Source of the DNA: Streptomycetaceae bacterium
Lineage (GTDB): Bacteria > Actinomycetota > Actinomycetes > Nanopelagicales > Nanopelagicaceae
Length of the DNA: 64,000 nt
Assembly: GCA_027483765.1 (NCBI GenBank)
Contig: JAIXTW010000010.1
Span: 62,001-126,000 of the forward strand
Reading direction: 5' to 3'
Part shown: positions 38,223 through 46,034 of the stretch, in pieces
Layout: each line of letters starts with the position of its first letter
Numbering within the stretch: position 1 is the stretch's first letter
Made by a program: the position numbers and the translations under genes
Notes under the pieces: model-generated
The model's database searches: none
Seen by the model: only the letters and a program-made list of their open reading frames with translations
What the model was told of the DNA's origin: nothing

Positions 38223-41200
38223 ATCGCCACACTATCTGTCTGGGCTCTTTGGGCTCCTTGGGCGCGCCATTTTTCGTAGGCCAGGCTTAAGTCCCATACC
38301 GCTGTTGCTCGTATTGATATTCCTCGTGCACCTGTGCGTCGAGTTTCTCCACGCACTAAGAGCAACGATGTCGAGTACAAGGTCGATGCATGGTCGATTT
38401 GAGCATCAGGAAAGAAGGTGGAGTCACTGCATCCATAGCCATCATCTAAGGTAAGAAAGATAACGCGGCGACCAGAGCGCACTGGTGGAGTTTGCAAAGC
38501 GACTTTAACGCCAGCTACAAGTACCGAGGATTTCGAACGTAGCGAAAGTAGATCAGATGATTTGACGGCCCCGATTGCATTAAGAAATGGCGCGTAGAAA
38601 CTGAGCATATGTTCGGTGATATCCATACCTAGATGCTTAATTTCGTTCCGCACTTTCTCGGCCGAGTTCATGGGGGCAAGACCACTGCTTTCAAGTGCAG
38701 GTGGTGCGAAACCAAAGGTGAGTTGCGAGCCAGGCAGATGCGCCACAGGTGATTTCTGCAGATCAGTAAAGTGCATCAGCAGATCGCGTTGGTTGCTATG
38801 CACAGAATCAAAAGCTCCAGTGAGAATAAGGTTTTCAATCACCGGAGTTGATGCACCAGATCTGCGATAGAAATCAGCTAAATCGATATAGGGCTGCCCG
38901 CTGATGACTGATGTAATCTCTTTTGCAGAAATTCCAGCAACGGTAGAGAAGGCGATACGGATTGCATCACCATCGAGGGTGCGCTCAACGTGATACTCAG
39001 CAGCTGATTTATTGATATCAAGCGGTGCGATAGTTACACCCAATTGGCGCACTTCATCGAGCATGAGCCGTTTGGGGTACATGCCAGGGTCATGCGTTAA
39101 GACGCCAGCCATAAATGCAGCTGGGTGATGCGTTTTAAGCCAGGCAGATTGATATGTAGGTAATGCGAAAGCTGCAGCATGCGCTTTACAGAAACCAAAG
39201 GATGCAAAAGCACGCAGCACATCCCAGATTTCAGTGATCACTTTTAACTCGTAGCCGCGTTCAATTGCAGCAGGAAAGAACCAGTCGCAGACTTCTTGTT
39301 GACCGGCCTTATCCCCCAGGGCTCTGCGTTTTTCATCAGCTGCAGCAAGTGAGATGCCTGTCATGACAGAGATAATTGAAATCACTTGTTCGTGAAAGAC
39401 CACTACGCCTTCAGTTTCAGACAAGATTGGAAGCAGATCAGGATGAATGATTTGTGCAGGAGTAAAGCCATCTCTCGCCTCAAGAAATGGACGGATCATG
39501 TCGCTCTTAACCGGTCCTGGTCGAAAGAGTGAGATATCGATAATCAAATCGCTAAAGGTGCGTGGCTGTAGTTTTCCGACAAGTTCACGTTGTCCCGGGC
39601 TTTCGACTTGAAAGATACCTAACGTGTGTGTCGATTGAATCAGGTTATAGGTGTCAGCATCATCGAGTGGCACGGCATCGATATCAACCTCAGTTGCTTC
39701 AACTCGTTTAATCTCATGGATTGCATGTGCGATAGCTGATTGCATACGGACACCCAAGATATCGAGCTTGAGTAGGCCGATATCTTCGACATCATCTTTA
39801 TCAAATTCGACCATGGGAAAACCGCCAGCGTTAAGTTGTATGGGTGCACGATCCAGAAAAGATGCATCGGATAAGACCATCGCGCACGGGTGCATTGCAA
39901 GATGTCGCGGCAGACCATCGAGGCGGCCAGCTAGTGCAATCGTCGCCCGAGTAAGAGGTGCTGATGTATTCATACTCTTTAACTCAGGTAGCGAATTCAG
40001 CGCGGCATCAATATTGCCGGCGCGAATATGTGGCATCGACTTTGCCAATAGATCAATCTCCATCGCCGGCATGCCTAGCGCTGCACCTGCATCGCGAATT
40101 GCATGGCGGGCACGATAAGTGTCGACCATAGCAACTGTGGCACAACGCGAAAGAGCGCCCGGCTTGCTCCAATCTTGAGCGCCATAACGTTTAAAGACCA
40201 TCTCGTAAATTTCAAGTCGTCGTGCAGATTCAACATCGATATCGATATCAGGAAGTGCTCGGCGCAGCGGTGAGCAGAAACGTTCCATCAGTAACCCATG
40301 TTGCATGGGGTCAACGCCAGAGATTCCAAGTAAGTGACAGATCAATGAACCAGCACCGCTGCCGCGTGCTGCCACGCGAATATCGGCAGCGCGCGCCATA
40401 TCGGTGATATCTGCAACGGTAAGAAAGTAAGACTCGTATCCAAGAGTTGCAACGGTTGCGAGTTCATCATCAAGGCGTGCCCGCGCCTTTGCGATAGTGG
40501 CGCCATCGTTATAGCGCCAGTTAATGCCTGCTTCAGAGCGAGTGCGTAGCAATGTGCGCATAGCAGCAGGTGAATCAGCGCCAACAACGTGGGCTTCAGG
40601 CAGATGAATTGCTCCTAAACCAATATCGCGATGCGGTGATAAAACTGCACGTTCAGCCCATTGACGTGTTGTCTTTAATAATAAACGTGGTGTGCGTTCC
40701 CCGGCAGCGCGTGCGATTTCAGCAGCGAGAGAGATCATTTCATCGCTGCTCTTTAAATAAGCTTCCGCATTTCGGCGTTCAACATTGCGTGGATGCAGCG
40801 GCACTAATTGGCGAGCGCAATCTAAGACATCGGCAACTGGTCCGTCGGCGCGATCGCGCATACGTACAGCATTGGTGATCACTGCATCAATATCGTTATC
40901 ACGAGCAAAGATCAGCGAGCGCGCGGCATGTGCGGTAGAGCGCGGCCCATTGCCAGCCACCAGGTGTGAAACGCATTCGATGGCATGGTCGGCAAAGAGA
41001 TCGCGAGTCTGATTAAAGATGTTAAGTGCTACATCAGGACGATGTGTTGCGATCGCCTGCGATACCGGAGATTCGGGGCCATGGAGCAGGTGCAGATTAG
41101 ATGTGTGTTGACTAAATTTTTCCAGGAGCTCAAGTGTCAGTACTGGCTTTCGACTATCGGTGTTCATGTGTATGCCGGTCAGCAAGCGGACCAAGCTAGA

Positions 41201-41473
41201 CCAGCCGCTATCGCTATGTGCCAGAATTGTTAGGCGCGGCAAAAGACCCGATGTATCGCCAAGATAGATTGGCAGGTTGATTCCGATAATCGGTGCGATG
41301 CCATGAGATACACACGCCTTGGTAAAACGAATTGCGCCAGCTAGCCCATCGCGATCTGTTAGCGCTAAGGCAGGCATCTCGAATTCAGATGCGCGGGCAA
41401 CAAGATCGCGTGGTTGAGTAGTGCCATATTTAAATGAATAGGCACTTGCTGTACGTAAATGGATAAAGCTCAT
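38219..41473 (-). CDS. dnaE2: error-prone DNA polymerase III alpha subunit (DnaE2/ImuC)
   Basis: Second C-family DNA polymerase of 1084 residues, expected to work in SOS mutagenesis. The catalytic motif ALPDIDIDVESARR lies near residue 408, with HGLLMERFCSPLRR just before it; GSGAGSLICHLLGISG and the KAHAAAFALPTYQSAWLK region match the family. The PHP domain has lost metal ligands: HLRTASAYSF instead of HxH, and LTDRDGL instead of TDHDG. The start MSFIHLRTAS at 41473 lies 16 bp after the DUF6504 gene. The LexA box upstream of the operon indicates damage induction. Confidence 0.93.
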   Translation of the reverse strand: MSFIHLRTASAYSFKYGTTQPRDLVARASEFEMPALALTDRDGLAGAIRFTKACVSHGIAPIIGINLPIYLGDTSGLLPRLTILAHSDSGWSSLVRLLTGIHMNTDSRKPVLTLELLEKFSQHTSNLHLLHGPESPVSQAIATHRPDVALNIFNQTRDLFADHAIECVSHLVAGNGPRSTAHAARSLIFARDNDIDAVITNAVRMRDRADGPVADVLDCARQLVPLHPRNVERRNAEAYLKSSDEMISLAAEIARAAGERTPRLLLKTTRQWAERAVLSPHRDIGLGAIHLPEAHVVGADSPAAMRTLLRTRSEAGINWRYNDGATIAKARARLDDELATVATLGYESYFLTVADITDMARAADIRVAARGSGAGSLICHLLGISGVDPMQHGLLMERFCSPLRRALPDIDIDVESARRLEIYEMVFKRYGAQDWSKPGALSRCATVAMVDTYRARHAIRDAGAALGMPAMEIDLLAKSMPHIRAGNIDAALNSLPELKSMNTSAPLTRATIALAGRLDGLPRHLAMHPCAMVLSDASFLDRAPIQLNAGGFPMVEFDKDDVEDIGLLKLDILGVRMQSAIAHAIHEIKRVEATEVDIDAVPLDDADTYNLIQSTHTLGIFQVESPGQRELVGKLQPRTFSDLIIDISLFRPGPVKSDMIRPFLEARDGFTPAQIIHPDLLPILSETEGVVVFHEQVISIISVMTGISLAAADEKRRALGDKAGQQEVCDWFFPAAIERGYELKVITEIWDVLRAFASFGFCKAHAAAFALPTYQSAWLKTHHPAAFMAGVLTHDPGMYPKRLMLDEVRQLGVTIAPLDINKSAAEYHVERTLDGDAIRIAFSTVAGISAKEITSVISGQPYIDLADFYRRSGASTPVIENLILTGAFDSVHSNQRDLLMHFTDLQKSPVAHLPGSQLTFGFAPPALESSGLAPMNSAEKVRNEIKHLGMDITEHMLSFYAPFLNAIGAVKSSDLLSLRSKSSVLVAGVKVALQTPPVRSGRRVIFLTLDDGYGCSDSTFFPDAQIDHASTLYSTSLLLVRGETRRTGARGISIRATAVWDLSLAYEKWRAQGAQRAQTDSVAI

Positions 41474-41489
41474 ACTTGATGTCTCATTA

Positions 41490-41768
41490 TTAGATAGCTC
41501 TAATAATCCATTGACCTGTTGTCTCATCGCGTTCGAGTTGGAAGGTTGTTAGTGCGCCAATCGGCGCCGCCTCTACCGTCCAGAGTGCGCGAGCTTGATC
41601 ATCAGGACGGAACTTTCCATCGCTAATCCGATTCCACCATCCGCCTGCCTCGCACCATCTAGATAAGACTGCATGAATACGAAAACGCTTGCCCTTAAAG
41701 GTGAATTCGATGGGCGTGAGTCCGCCATCGGATACGACCTCGTGTGGCCTTACTACTTCTGCTGCCAT
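41490..41768 (-). CDS. DUF6504-family protein of the mutagenesis operon
   Basis: A 92-residue protein with TPIEFTFKGKRFRIHAVLSRWCEAGGWW and a C-terminal FQLERDETTGQWIIRAI, which look like a small beta-rich fold. Proteins of this kind accompany DnaE2/ImuB genes in actinobacteria and have no known activity. It is the first gene after the LexA box, with an AGGGGAAG ribosome-binding site, and is followed 16 bp later by dnaE2. Its role in translesion synthesis is inferred from context alone. Confidence 0.8.
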   Translation of the reverse strand: MAAEVVRPHEVVSDGGLTPIEFTFKGKRFRIHAVLSRWCEAGGWWNRISDGKFRPDDQARALWTVEAAPIGALTTFQLERDETTGQWIIRAI

Positions 41769-41800
41769 TTTTTACTACTTCCCCTGGTACTTGTGGATAT

Positions 41801-41816
41801 TCGAACAGATGTTCGA
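41801..41816 (-). promoter_or_regulatory. LexA (SOS) box
   Basis: TCGAACAGATGTTCGA is a perfect match to the Gram-positive/actinobacterial LexA operator (TCGAAC-N4-GTTCGA), and its arms extend one more base on each side. It lies 33 bp before the start of the DUF6504-dnaE2-dinB operon, in the position of a repressor site. Confidence 0.88.
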
Positions 41817-41901
41817 AAAGTAGTCCAGAGCTCTGACAAGGGCAAGTAGCCGATGGGATCACGCTCAGCAGAGCCCCGAGGTCAGCGTGGCGCGGTAGGA
41901 A

Positions 41902-41919
41902 TAGTTGAAATTTCAACTA
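41902..41919 (+). promoter_or_regulatory. 18-bp perfect palindrome upstream of the DoxX gene
   Basis: TAGTTGAAATTTCAACTA reads the same on both strands. It contains TTGAAA, which could serve as a -35 element, and TACTAT at 41918-41923 may be the -10. The TTGA-N4-TCAA core is like sites of MarR-type repressors. A repressor binding here would block the DoxX promoter; the regulator is not in the window. Confidence 0.7.
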
Positions 41920-41959
41920 CTATTTGCAAGTACACACCCACGACTCTTAGGAGAATCAA

Positions 41960-42382
41960 TTGGACGCAGTTCTAGTAATCGGGCGAATTCTCTTCGCACT
42001 TATCTTCATCACATCCGGTATCGCCCACTTCACAAAGCTTGAAGCGATGACAGGTTATGCAAAGTACAAGAAGCTTCCAGCAGCAAAGCTCGGAGTTCTT
42101 ATCTCAGGTCTCTTCTTCCTTCTCGGCGGCATCTACATCGCAGCAGGATTCTGGGTAGACCTTGGCGCCCTCTTGCTCGCAATTACGCTCATTCTCGCCG
42201 CAGTGATCTTCCATAACTTCTGGAAAGAGACTGACCCAACAGCTAAGCAGAACGAAATGATCGCTTTTAACAAGGATATTGCTCTTGCTGGCGCATCACT
42301 CATCCTCTTTGCACTTATCGCATGGGGAACGTTGACAGAATTCGGACCAAGCGCCGGAACTCTTGCATTCTTCAACTTCTAA
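41960..42382 (+). CDS. DoxX-family membrane protein
   Basis: A 140-residue four-helix membrane protein (VLVIGRILFALIFITSGIAHF, LGVLISGLFFLLGGIYIAAG, LGALLLAITLILAAVIF, IALAGASLILFALIAWG). DoxX proteins are linked to quinone or thiol redox stress in several bacteria, but the substrate is unknown. The start is TTG at 41960, supported by TAGGAGA ten bases upstream. Codons here are strongly biased to C-ending synonyms (ctt/ctc/atc), suggesting high expression. A strong terminator follows, so this is a single-gene transcript. Confidence 0.85.
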   Translation: MDAVLVIGRILFALIFITSGIAHFTKLEAMTGYAKYKKLPAAKLGVLISGLFFLLGGIYIAAGFWVDLGALLLAITLILAAVIFHNFWKETDPTAKQNEMIAFNKDIALAGASLILFALIAWGTLTEFGPSAGTLAFFNF

Positions 42383-42398
42383 TTAAATAGCAGTTCAC

Positions 42399-42430
42399 GA
42401 AAGCCCCCGCGAGAAATCGTGGGGGCTTTC
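42399..42430 (+). terminator. strong hairpin terminator after the DoxX gene
   Basis: GAAAGCCCCCGCGA, loop GAAA, TCGTGGGGGCTTTC form a 14-bp stem (one G-U pair) capped by a GAAA tetraloop, followed by a T-rich stretch. It is the clearest terminator in the window. Confidence 0.9.
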
Positions 42431-42454
42431 GCTTTCTTATGAAAAGATGTGGCT

Positions 42455-43195
42455 ATGGAAATCCTTGGCGCGCTCATAGCTGGTTCATTCGTTGGCGCAG
42501 TTCTCGGTTTTGTTGGCGCCGGTGGAGCGATGCTCTCTGTGCCCATCCTTATTTACGGCTTTGGTTTTGACCCTAACGAAGCAACCACGGCGGCTATCGC
42601 AGTTGTCTTTCTAGCAGCAGCCTCTGGAGTCATTCCAAAAGCACGTAAGAAGCAGGTGCTCTATCGCGATGCCTTGGTTATCTGGGCTATCGGATTAATC
42701 ACCAACCTAGGCTTCTCATCAATTGCAGATCGATTACCTGATGCATTTATTACTACCGGTTTAGCTGTTGTGCTCGTAATTGCCGGTGCTTCTATGTTGC
42801 GCCCGCCAAAATTTGAAGAGCACAAACGCATGCCGGTACCAGTGCTCATAGTGATGTCGTTAGTAATTGGCTCCATTACGGGACTCTTTGGAATTGGCGG
42901 CGGATTCATAGCGCTACCAGTGCTGGTGCTCTTCTTTGGAACACCTCAGGTTGTTGCTGCTGGAACCTCTCTCCTTATTATCTGCATCAACTCACTCACC
43001 GCATTCTTAGCCCGTCCTGATCAGTGGAACGATGTTCAGTGGCATATCCCAATTTTTATTGGAGCCGCTGCGATTGTGGTCGCACAATTTGCATCATCAC
43101 AAGCCCACCGCACAGACCCTAAAGTTTTGCGTGCTTCTTTTGCATACCTACTCTTTGCAATTTCACTCTTTACCGTCATTGAGACGTGGATTTAA
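42455..43195 (+). CDS. TauE/SafE-family sulfite/anion exporter
   Basis: A 246-residue membrane protein with about eight helices and the duplicated family motifs FVGAVLGFVGAGGAMLSVPILIYGFG and GSITGLFGIGGGFIALPVLVLFFG. TauE/SafE proteins move sulfite, sulfoacetate or similar organic anions; the substrate here is unknown. ATG at 42455 is used; a GTG two codons upstream (42449) is also possible. Its stop abuts the stop of the convergent MFS gene. Confidence 0.87.
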   Translation: MEILGALIAGSFVGAVLGFVGAGGAMLSVPILIYGFGFDPNEATTAAIAVVFLAAASGVIPKARKKQVLYRDALVIWAIGLITNLGFSSIADRLPDAFITTGLAVVLVIAGASMLRPPKFEEHKRMPVPVLIVMSLVIGSITGLFGIGGGFIALPVLVLFFGTPQVVAAGTSLLIICINSLTAFLARPDQWNDVQWHIPIFIGAAAIVVAQFASSQAHRTDPKVLRASFAYLLFAISLFTVIETWI

Positions 43196-44434
43196 CTACT
43201 GGTTAAGTTCGCGCACCTTGATGTACTTCGATTGATGTCCTGCTACGAAGAAGAGTAGGACCGGAAATGCAAATGCGACAGGAAGCGATGTTGCTTCTGC
43301 AATTCCGCCCATCAAAGTAGGGCCGGCAAAATATGCCGCAATGGCAATCAATCCAATTCGCGCTAGCCCCACAGATGGTGCAACTCCAGGAATAGATGCT
43401 GCTGCCAAGTTAAATGCTGGAAAGAATGGTCCAATTCCAATACCGGCTGCTGCAAAACCAACACAGACAATTAGTAATCCCCATGTTTGATGCGAGGCCG
43501 AAAGTGGAATACCTATTGCAAGACATGCGCCCCAGATAGATCCACCGATATATCCGCCGTACTTCACGGTGTTGACATAACCCCATCGTTCAAAAGATTT
43601 ATCGCCCAACAAGCGACTTGCAATCATCGCCAATGAGAAAGTTGTGGCCGCTGCCGCATTAAGTCCTTTACCGATTCCCATATGGTCTTGCAACAGAATC
43701 CCACTCCACTCGTATGATCCACCTTCAGGGATAAGTGCAGACATCAGACCAATGCCGAGCGCCCATAAGATCAATGATTGTTTTCCGAAGAGTGGAATCT
43801 TTGATTCAGTGACTTCATCTGGCTCGCCCAGATGCCCATCAAGATCTGCTGGCAGTAAGAACTGATTAGAAACCAGATAAGCAATAAATGTAAATCCGGC
43901 AATCATCCACAAGTTTGTTTGAGGAGAGACAAGGTTTGCAATCAGCCCTCCGATCAGCGTTGCACCAAATGCACCTACCGACCAGAGACCATGAAAGGTG
44001 GACATCCAGCGTCCATTGGTATGTTTTTCAACTGCAACAGCTTGCGCATTAATTGCAATATCCATAAATGCCACGTTAAAGCCGGCAATAAACATTCCAA
44101 CCAAGAGAATTGCAACGCTATCTGCAGCTCCCATGATGGCCACACCAACAGGAAGTAAGAAACCGGAAATTTGAATCACTAACTTTGATGAGTGCATATG
44201 GACTAGCCGTCCGGAAATTTGGGCACCCGGAATTGCTCCCAAGGTGCTTCCAAGAAGGACAAGACCAAATTGGCCATCGCTTAACCCCAACGAGTCCTTA
44301 ATCTCTGGAATACGTGGAACCCAAGCAAGACCTGCAAAACCAAGTAAGAAGAATGCGGCCCACAGGGAGTTGCGTGCGCGAATTCCGCGCTGGTATATAC
44401 CCTGTGAATCTTTACTTAGTGAGGCCGAAGACAT
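43196..44434 (-). CDS. MFS transporter, YbjJ-like
   Basis: A 412-residue major facilitator with twelve predicted helices, for example SLWAAFFLLGFAGLAWVPRIPEIKDSLGLSD at the N terminus and a central loop near residue 200. The WVPRIPEIKDSLGLSDGQFGLVLLG start is typical of YbjJ-like carriers, whose substrates are unknown. ATG at 44434 (MSSASLSKD) is preferred because TATCGT stands exactly 6 nt upstream; an ATG at 44452 is also in frame. It is divergent from the YbaK gene, which has a matching leaderless start. Confidence 0.85.
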   Translation of the reverse strand: MSSASLSKDSQGIYQRGIRARNSLWAAFFLLGFAGLAWVPRIPEIKDSLGLSDGQFGLVLLGSTLGAIPGAQISGRLVHMHSSKLVIQISGFLLPVGVAIMGAADSVAILLVGMFIAGFNVAFMDIAINAQAVAVEKHTNGRWMSTFHGLWSVGAFGATLIGGLIANLVSPQTNLWMIAGFTFIAYLVSNQFLLPADLDGHLGEPDEVTESKIPLFGKQSLILWALGIGLMSALIPEGGSYEWSGILLQDHMGIGKGLNAAAATTFSLAMIASRLLGDKSFERWGYVNTVKYGGYIGGSIWGACLAIGIPLSASHQTWGLLIVCVGFAAAGIGIGPFFPAFNLAAASIPGVAPSVGLARIGLIAIAAYFAGPTLMGGIAEATSLPVAFAFPVLLFFVAGHQSKYIKVRELNQ

Positions 44435-44440
44435 TTGGTG

Positions 44441-44446
44441 ACGATA
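44441..44446 (-). promoter_or_regulatory. probable -10 element of the MFS gene
   Basis: Minus-strand TATCGT, six bases (CACCAA), then ATG at 44434. It stands back to back with the YbaK -10 element, 5 bp away. Confidence 0.55.
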
Positions 44447-44451
44447 TCTCA

Positions 44452-44457
44452 TAAAGT
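44452..44457 (+). promoter_or_regulatory. probable -10 element of the YbaK-family gene
   Basis: TAAAGT, six bases (TCGCAT), then ATG at 44464. No Shine-Dalgarno is visible, which fits a leaderless transcript. Confidence 0.6.
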
Positions 44458-44463
44458 TCGCAT

Positions 44464-44952
44464 ATGGATGGAATTTTGGAGAAGGCTGCCGTTAAACGGT
44501 TCCAAGAAGCGGCCACACTTCTTGGCATCACTGGCCAAGTGAATGTCTTGGCAGAAAGTGCCCGAACTGCAGTCGATGCGGCAAATAGTTTAGGTATCGA
44601 GGTCGGCCAGATTGCTTCCTCTCTTATCTTCAAACTTCCATCAGGTAATCCACTTCTGATTATTACTAGCGGTCGCCATCGCGTCGATACAGATCTTGTT
44701 GCTAAGAATCTTGGTGCTGCTGAACTCGGCCGCGCAGATGCCAATTACGTAAAGGAGGTTTCCGGTTATTCAGTCGGAGGCGTCTCCCCGATTGGCTGGA
44801 CTTCACAACCTGAAATTACTTTGATTGATGAAGCACTCAATGATTATGACGTTGTCTGGGCCGCATCAGGGCACCCGCATGCGGTCTATCCAACAACTTA
44901 TTTGGAACTTATTACTTGTACAGGTGCACAACCAATGGTCGTCGGAGATTAG
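44464..44952 (+). CDS. YbaK/ProX-type aminoacyl-tRNA deacylase
   Basis: A 162-residue single-domain protein of the YbaK/EbsC family, which hydrolyses mischarged tRNAs such as Cys- or Ala-tRNA-Pro. Visible family features include the lysine in SSLIFKLPSGNPLLIITSG near residue 58, the VSGYSVGGVSPIGW loop near residue 100 and VVWAASGHPHAVYPTT. The exact tRNA substrate cannot be assigned. It overlaps the stop of convergent arsC by 4 bp. Confidence 0.88.
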   Translation: MDGILEKAAVKRFQEAATLLGITGQVNVLAESARTAVDAANSLGIEVGQIASSLIFKLPSGNPLLIITSGRHRVDTDLVAKNLGAAELGRADANYVKEVSGYSVGGVSPIGWTSQPEITLIDEALNDYDVVWAASGHPHAVYPTTYLELITCTGAQPMVVGD

Positions 44953-45347
44953 CTAAGTAACTCCGCAAGCAACTTCTCTACGCGTCCCTTAATTTCATCG
45001 CGAATCACGCGAACAGACTCAATCCCCTGTCCTGCAGGATCATCAAGAACCCAATCTTCATAACGCTTTCCTGGGTAGAACGGGCAGACATCTCCGCAGC
45101 CCATGGTGATTACTGCATCTGATTCTTGAACGGCTTCGGTTGTTAATACCTTGGGAGTGTTATTGGCAATATCAATTCCAACTTCAGCCATCGCCTCAAC
45201 TGCAACCGGGTTGATGGAATCTTTTGGAGCAGATCCCGCAGAGAGAACCTCAACTCGACCCTGGCCGAGTTCGCGCATAAACCCTGCTGCCATCTGGGAA
45301 CGACCTGCGTTATGAACACAGACAAAGAGAACGGTTGGTTTGCTCAT
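44949..45347 (-). CDS. arsC: arsenate reductase, low-molecular-weight phosphatase type
   Basis: Reduces arsenate using thiol chemistry in the cytosol. The 132-residue protein shows the LMW-PTPase loop VLFVCVHNAGRSQMAAGF (near residues 6-22, C10xxNxGRS), a second Cys in DAVITMGCGDVCPFYPGK near residue 82, and the Asp in WVLDDPAGQ. It begins directly after the aquaporin stop (TAA ATG), so the two form an operon that fits arsenic detoxification. No ArsR gene is in the window. Confidence 0.9.
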   Translation of the reverse strand: MSKPTVLFVCVHNAGRSQMAAGFMRELGQGRVEVLSAGSAPKDSINPVAVEAMAEVGIDIANNTPKVLTTEAVQESDAVITMGCGDVCPFYPGKRYEDWVLDDPAGQGIESVRVIRDEIKGRVEKLLAELLS

Positions 45348-46013
45348 TTATTTTCCTGACTTTGATTTATTGGTGAGTGCTTTAAATCCTAGGTAACCGA
45401 GAAGTCCGCCGAGAATTTCGGCGAGCACAAATAAAGGCGCTGAGACTGGCGCGATGCCGGAAAAAGTATCAGAAAACATACGACCGAAGACCGCGGCTGG
45501 GTTGGCAAAAGATGTGGAAGATGTGAAGAAGTAGGCAGCTCCAATCCAGGCAGCAACCAGGCGCGCAATCTTCTTATCTTCCTTCTGCTTTAGGGCCAAG
45601 TGAATAATTAAGATCAATCCAGCGGTAGCAACGACTTCACCGAGCAGAAGATTTGTGCCGGTGCGCTCTTTCTGTGAAATGTACACGGCTGAAAAATCAA
45701 ACATAAGGTTGGCGACCATCGCACCGACTGCCGCGCCCGCTAATTGGGCTAGAACATAGAGTGAAAAATCTGCACCCTTAATTTTCTTGGTGAAGAAATC
45801 AACGCCAGTCACCACTGGATTGAAATGAGCTCCACTTATTGGACCCAGTAAGGTGATAAGAATGTAGAGGACAAAGACAGTTGCAATTGTGTTGATGAGC
45901 AATTGGATTCCAATATCGCTGCTGAGCGCAGTTGCCATAGCACCAGAACCTACAACGGTGGCAATCAAGGTCGCGGTTCCTAAAAACTCACTGGCTAACT
46001 TTCTGCGCAACAT
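45348..46013 (-). CDS. MIP-family channel (AqpS-like, arsenic operon)
   Basis: A 221-residue membrane channel with six helices and two half-helix loops: GAHFNPVVTG near residue 55 (NPV instead of NPA) and SFANPAAVFGRMF near residue 174 (NPA). The residue after the second NPA, normally the Arg of the aromatic/arginine filter, is Ala, which would widen or change selectivity. Fusion of function with arsC suggests arsenite efflux as with AqpS. The start MLRRKLASEFLG at 46013 is the family's usual beginning; the open frame extends back to 46136 across the divergent gene. Confidence 0.87.
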   Translation of the reverse strand: MLRRKLASEFLGTATLIATVVGSGAMATALSSDIGIQLLINTIATVFVLYILITLLGPISGAHFNPVVTGVDFFTKKIKGADFSLYVLAQLAGAAVGAMVANLMFDFSAVYISQKERTGTNLLLGEVVATAGLILIIHLALKQKEDKKIARLVAAWIGAAYFFTSSTSFANPAAVFGRMFSDTFSGIAPVSAPLFVLAEILGGLLGYLGFKALTNKSKSGK

Positions 46014-46022
46014 CTTGCTGGG

Positions 46023-46028
46023 TATCCT
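46023..46028 (+). promoter_or_regulatory. probable -10 element of the CrtA-like gene
   Basis: TATCCT, six bases (TTCCCT), then ATG at 46035. On the opposite strand TACCCA (46024-46019) stands 5 nt before the aquaporin ATG and shares the TA step, a weaker candidate -10. Confidence 0.6.
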
Positions 46029-46034
46029 TTCCCT

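Noticed and set aside
39651-40118. Plus-strand open frame of 155 codons opposite dnaE2
   Set aside because: Antisense shadow of a well-conserved polymerase gene, with Ser/Arg-rich composition typical of such shadows.
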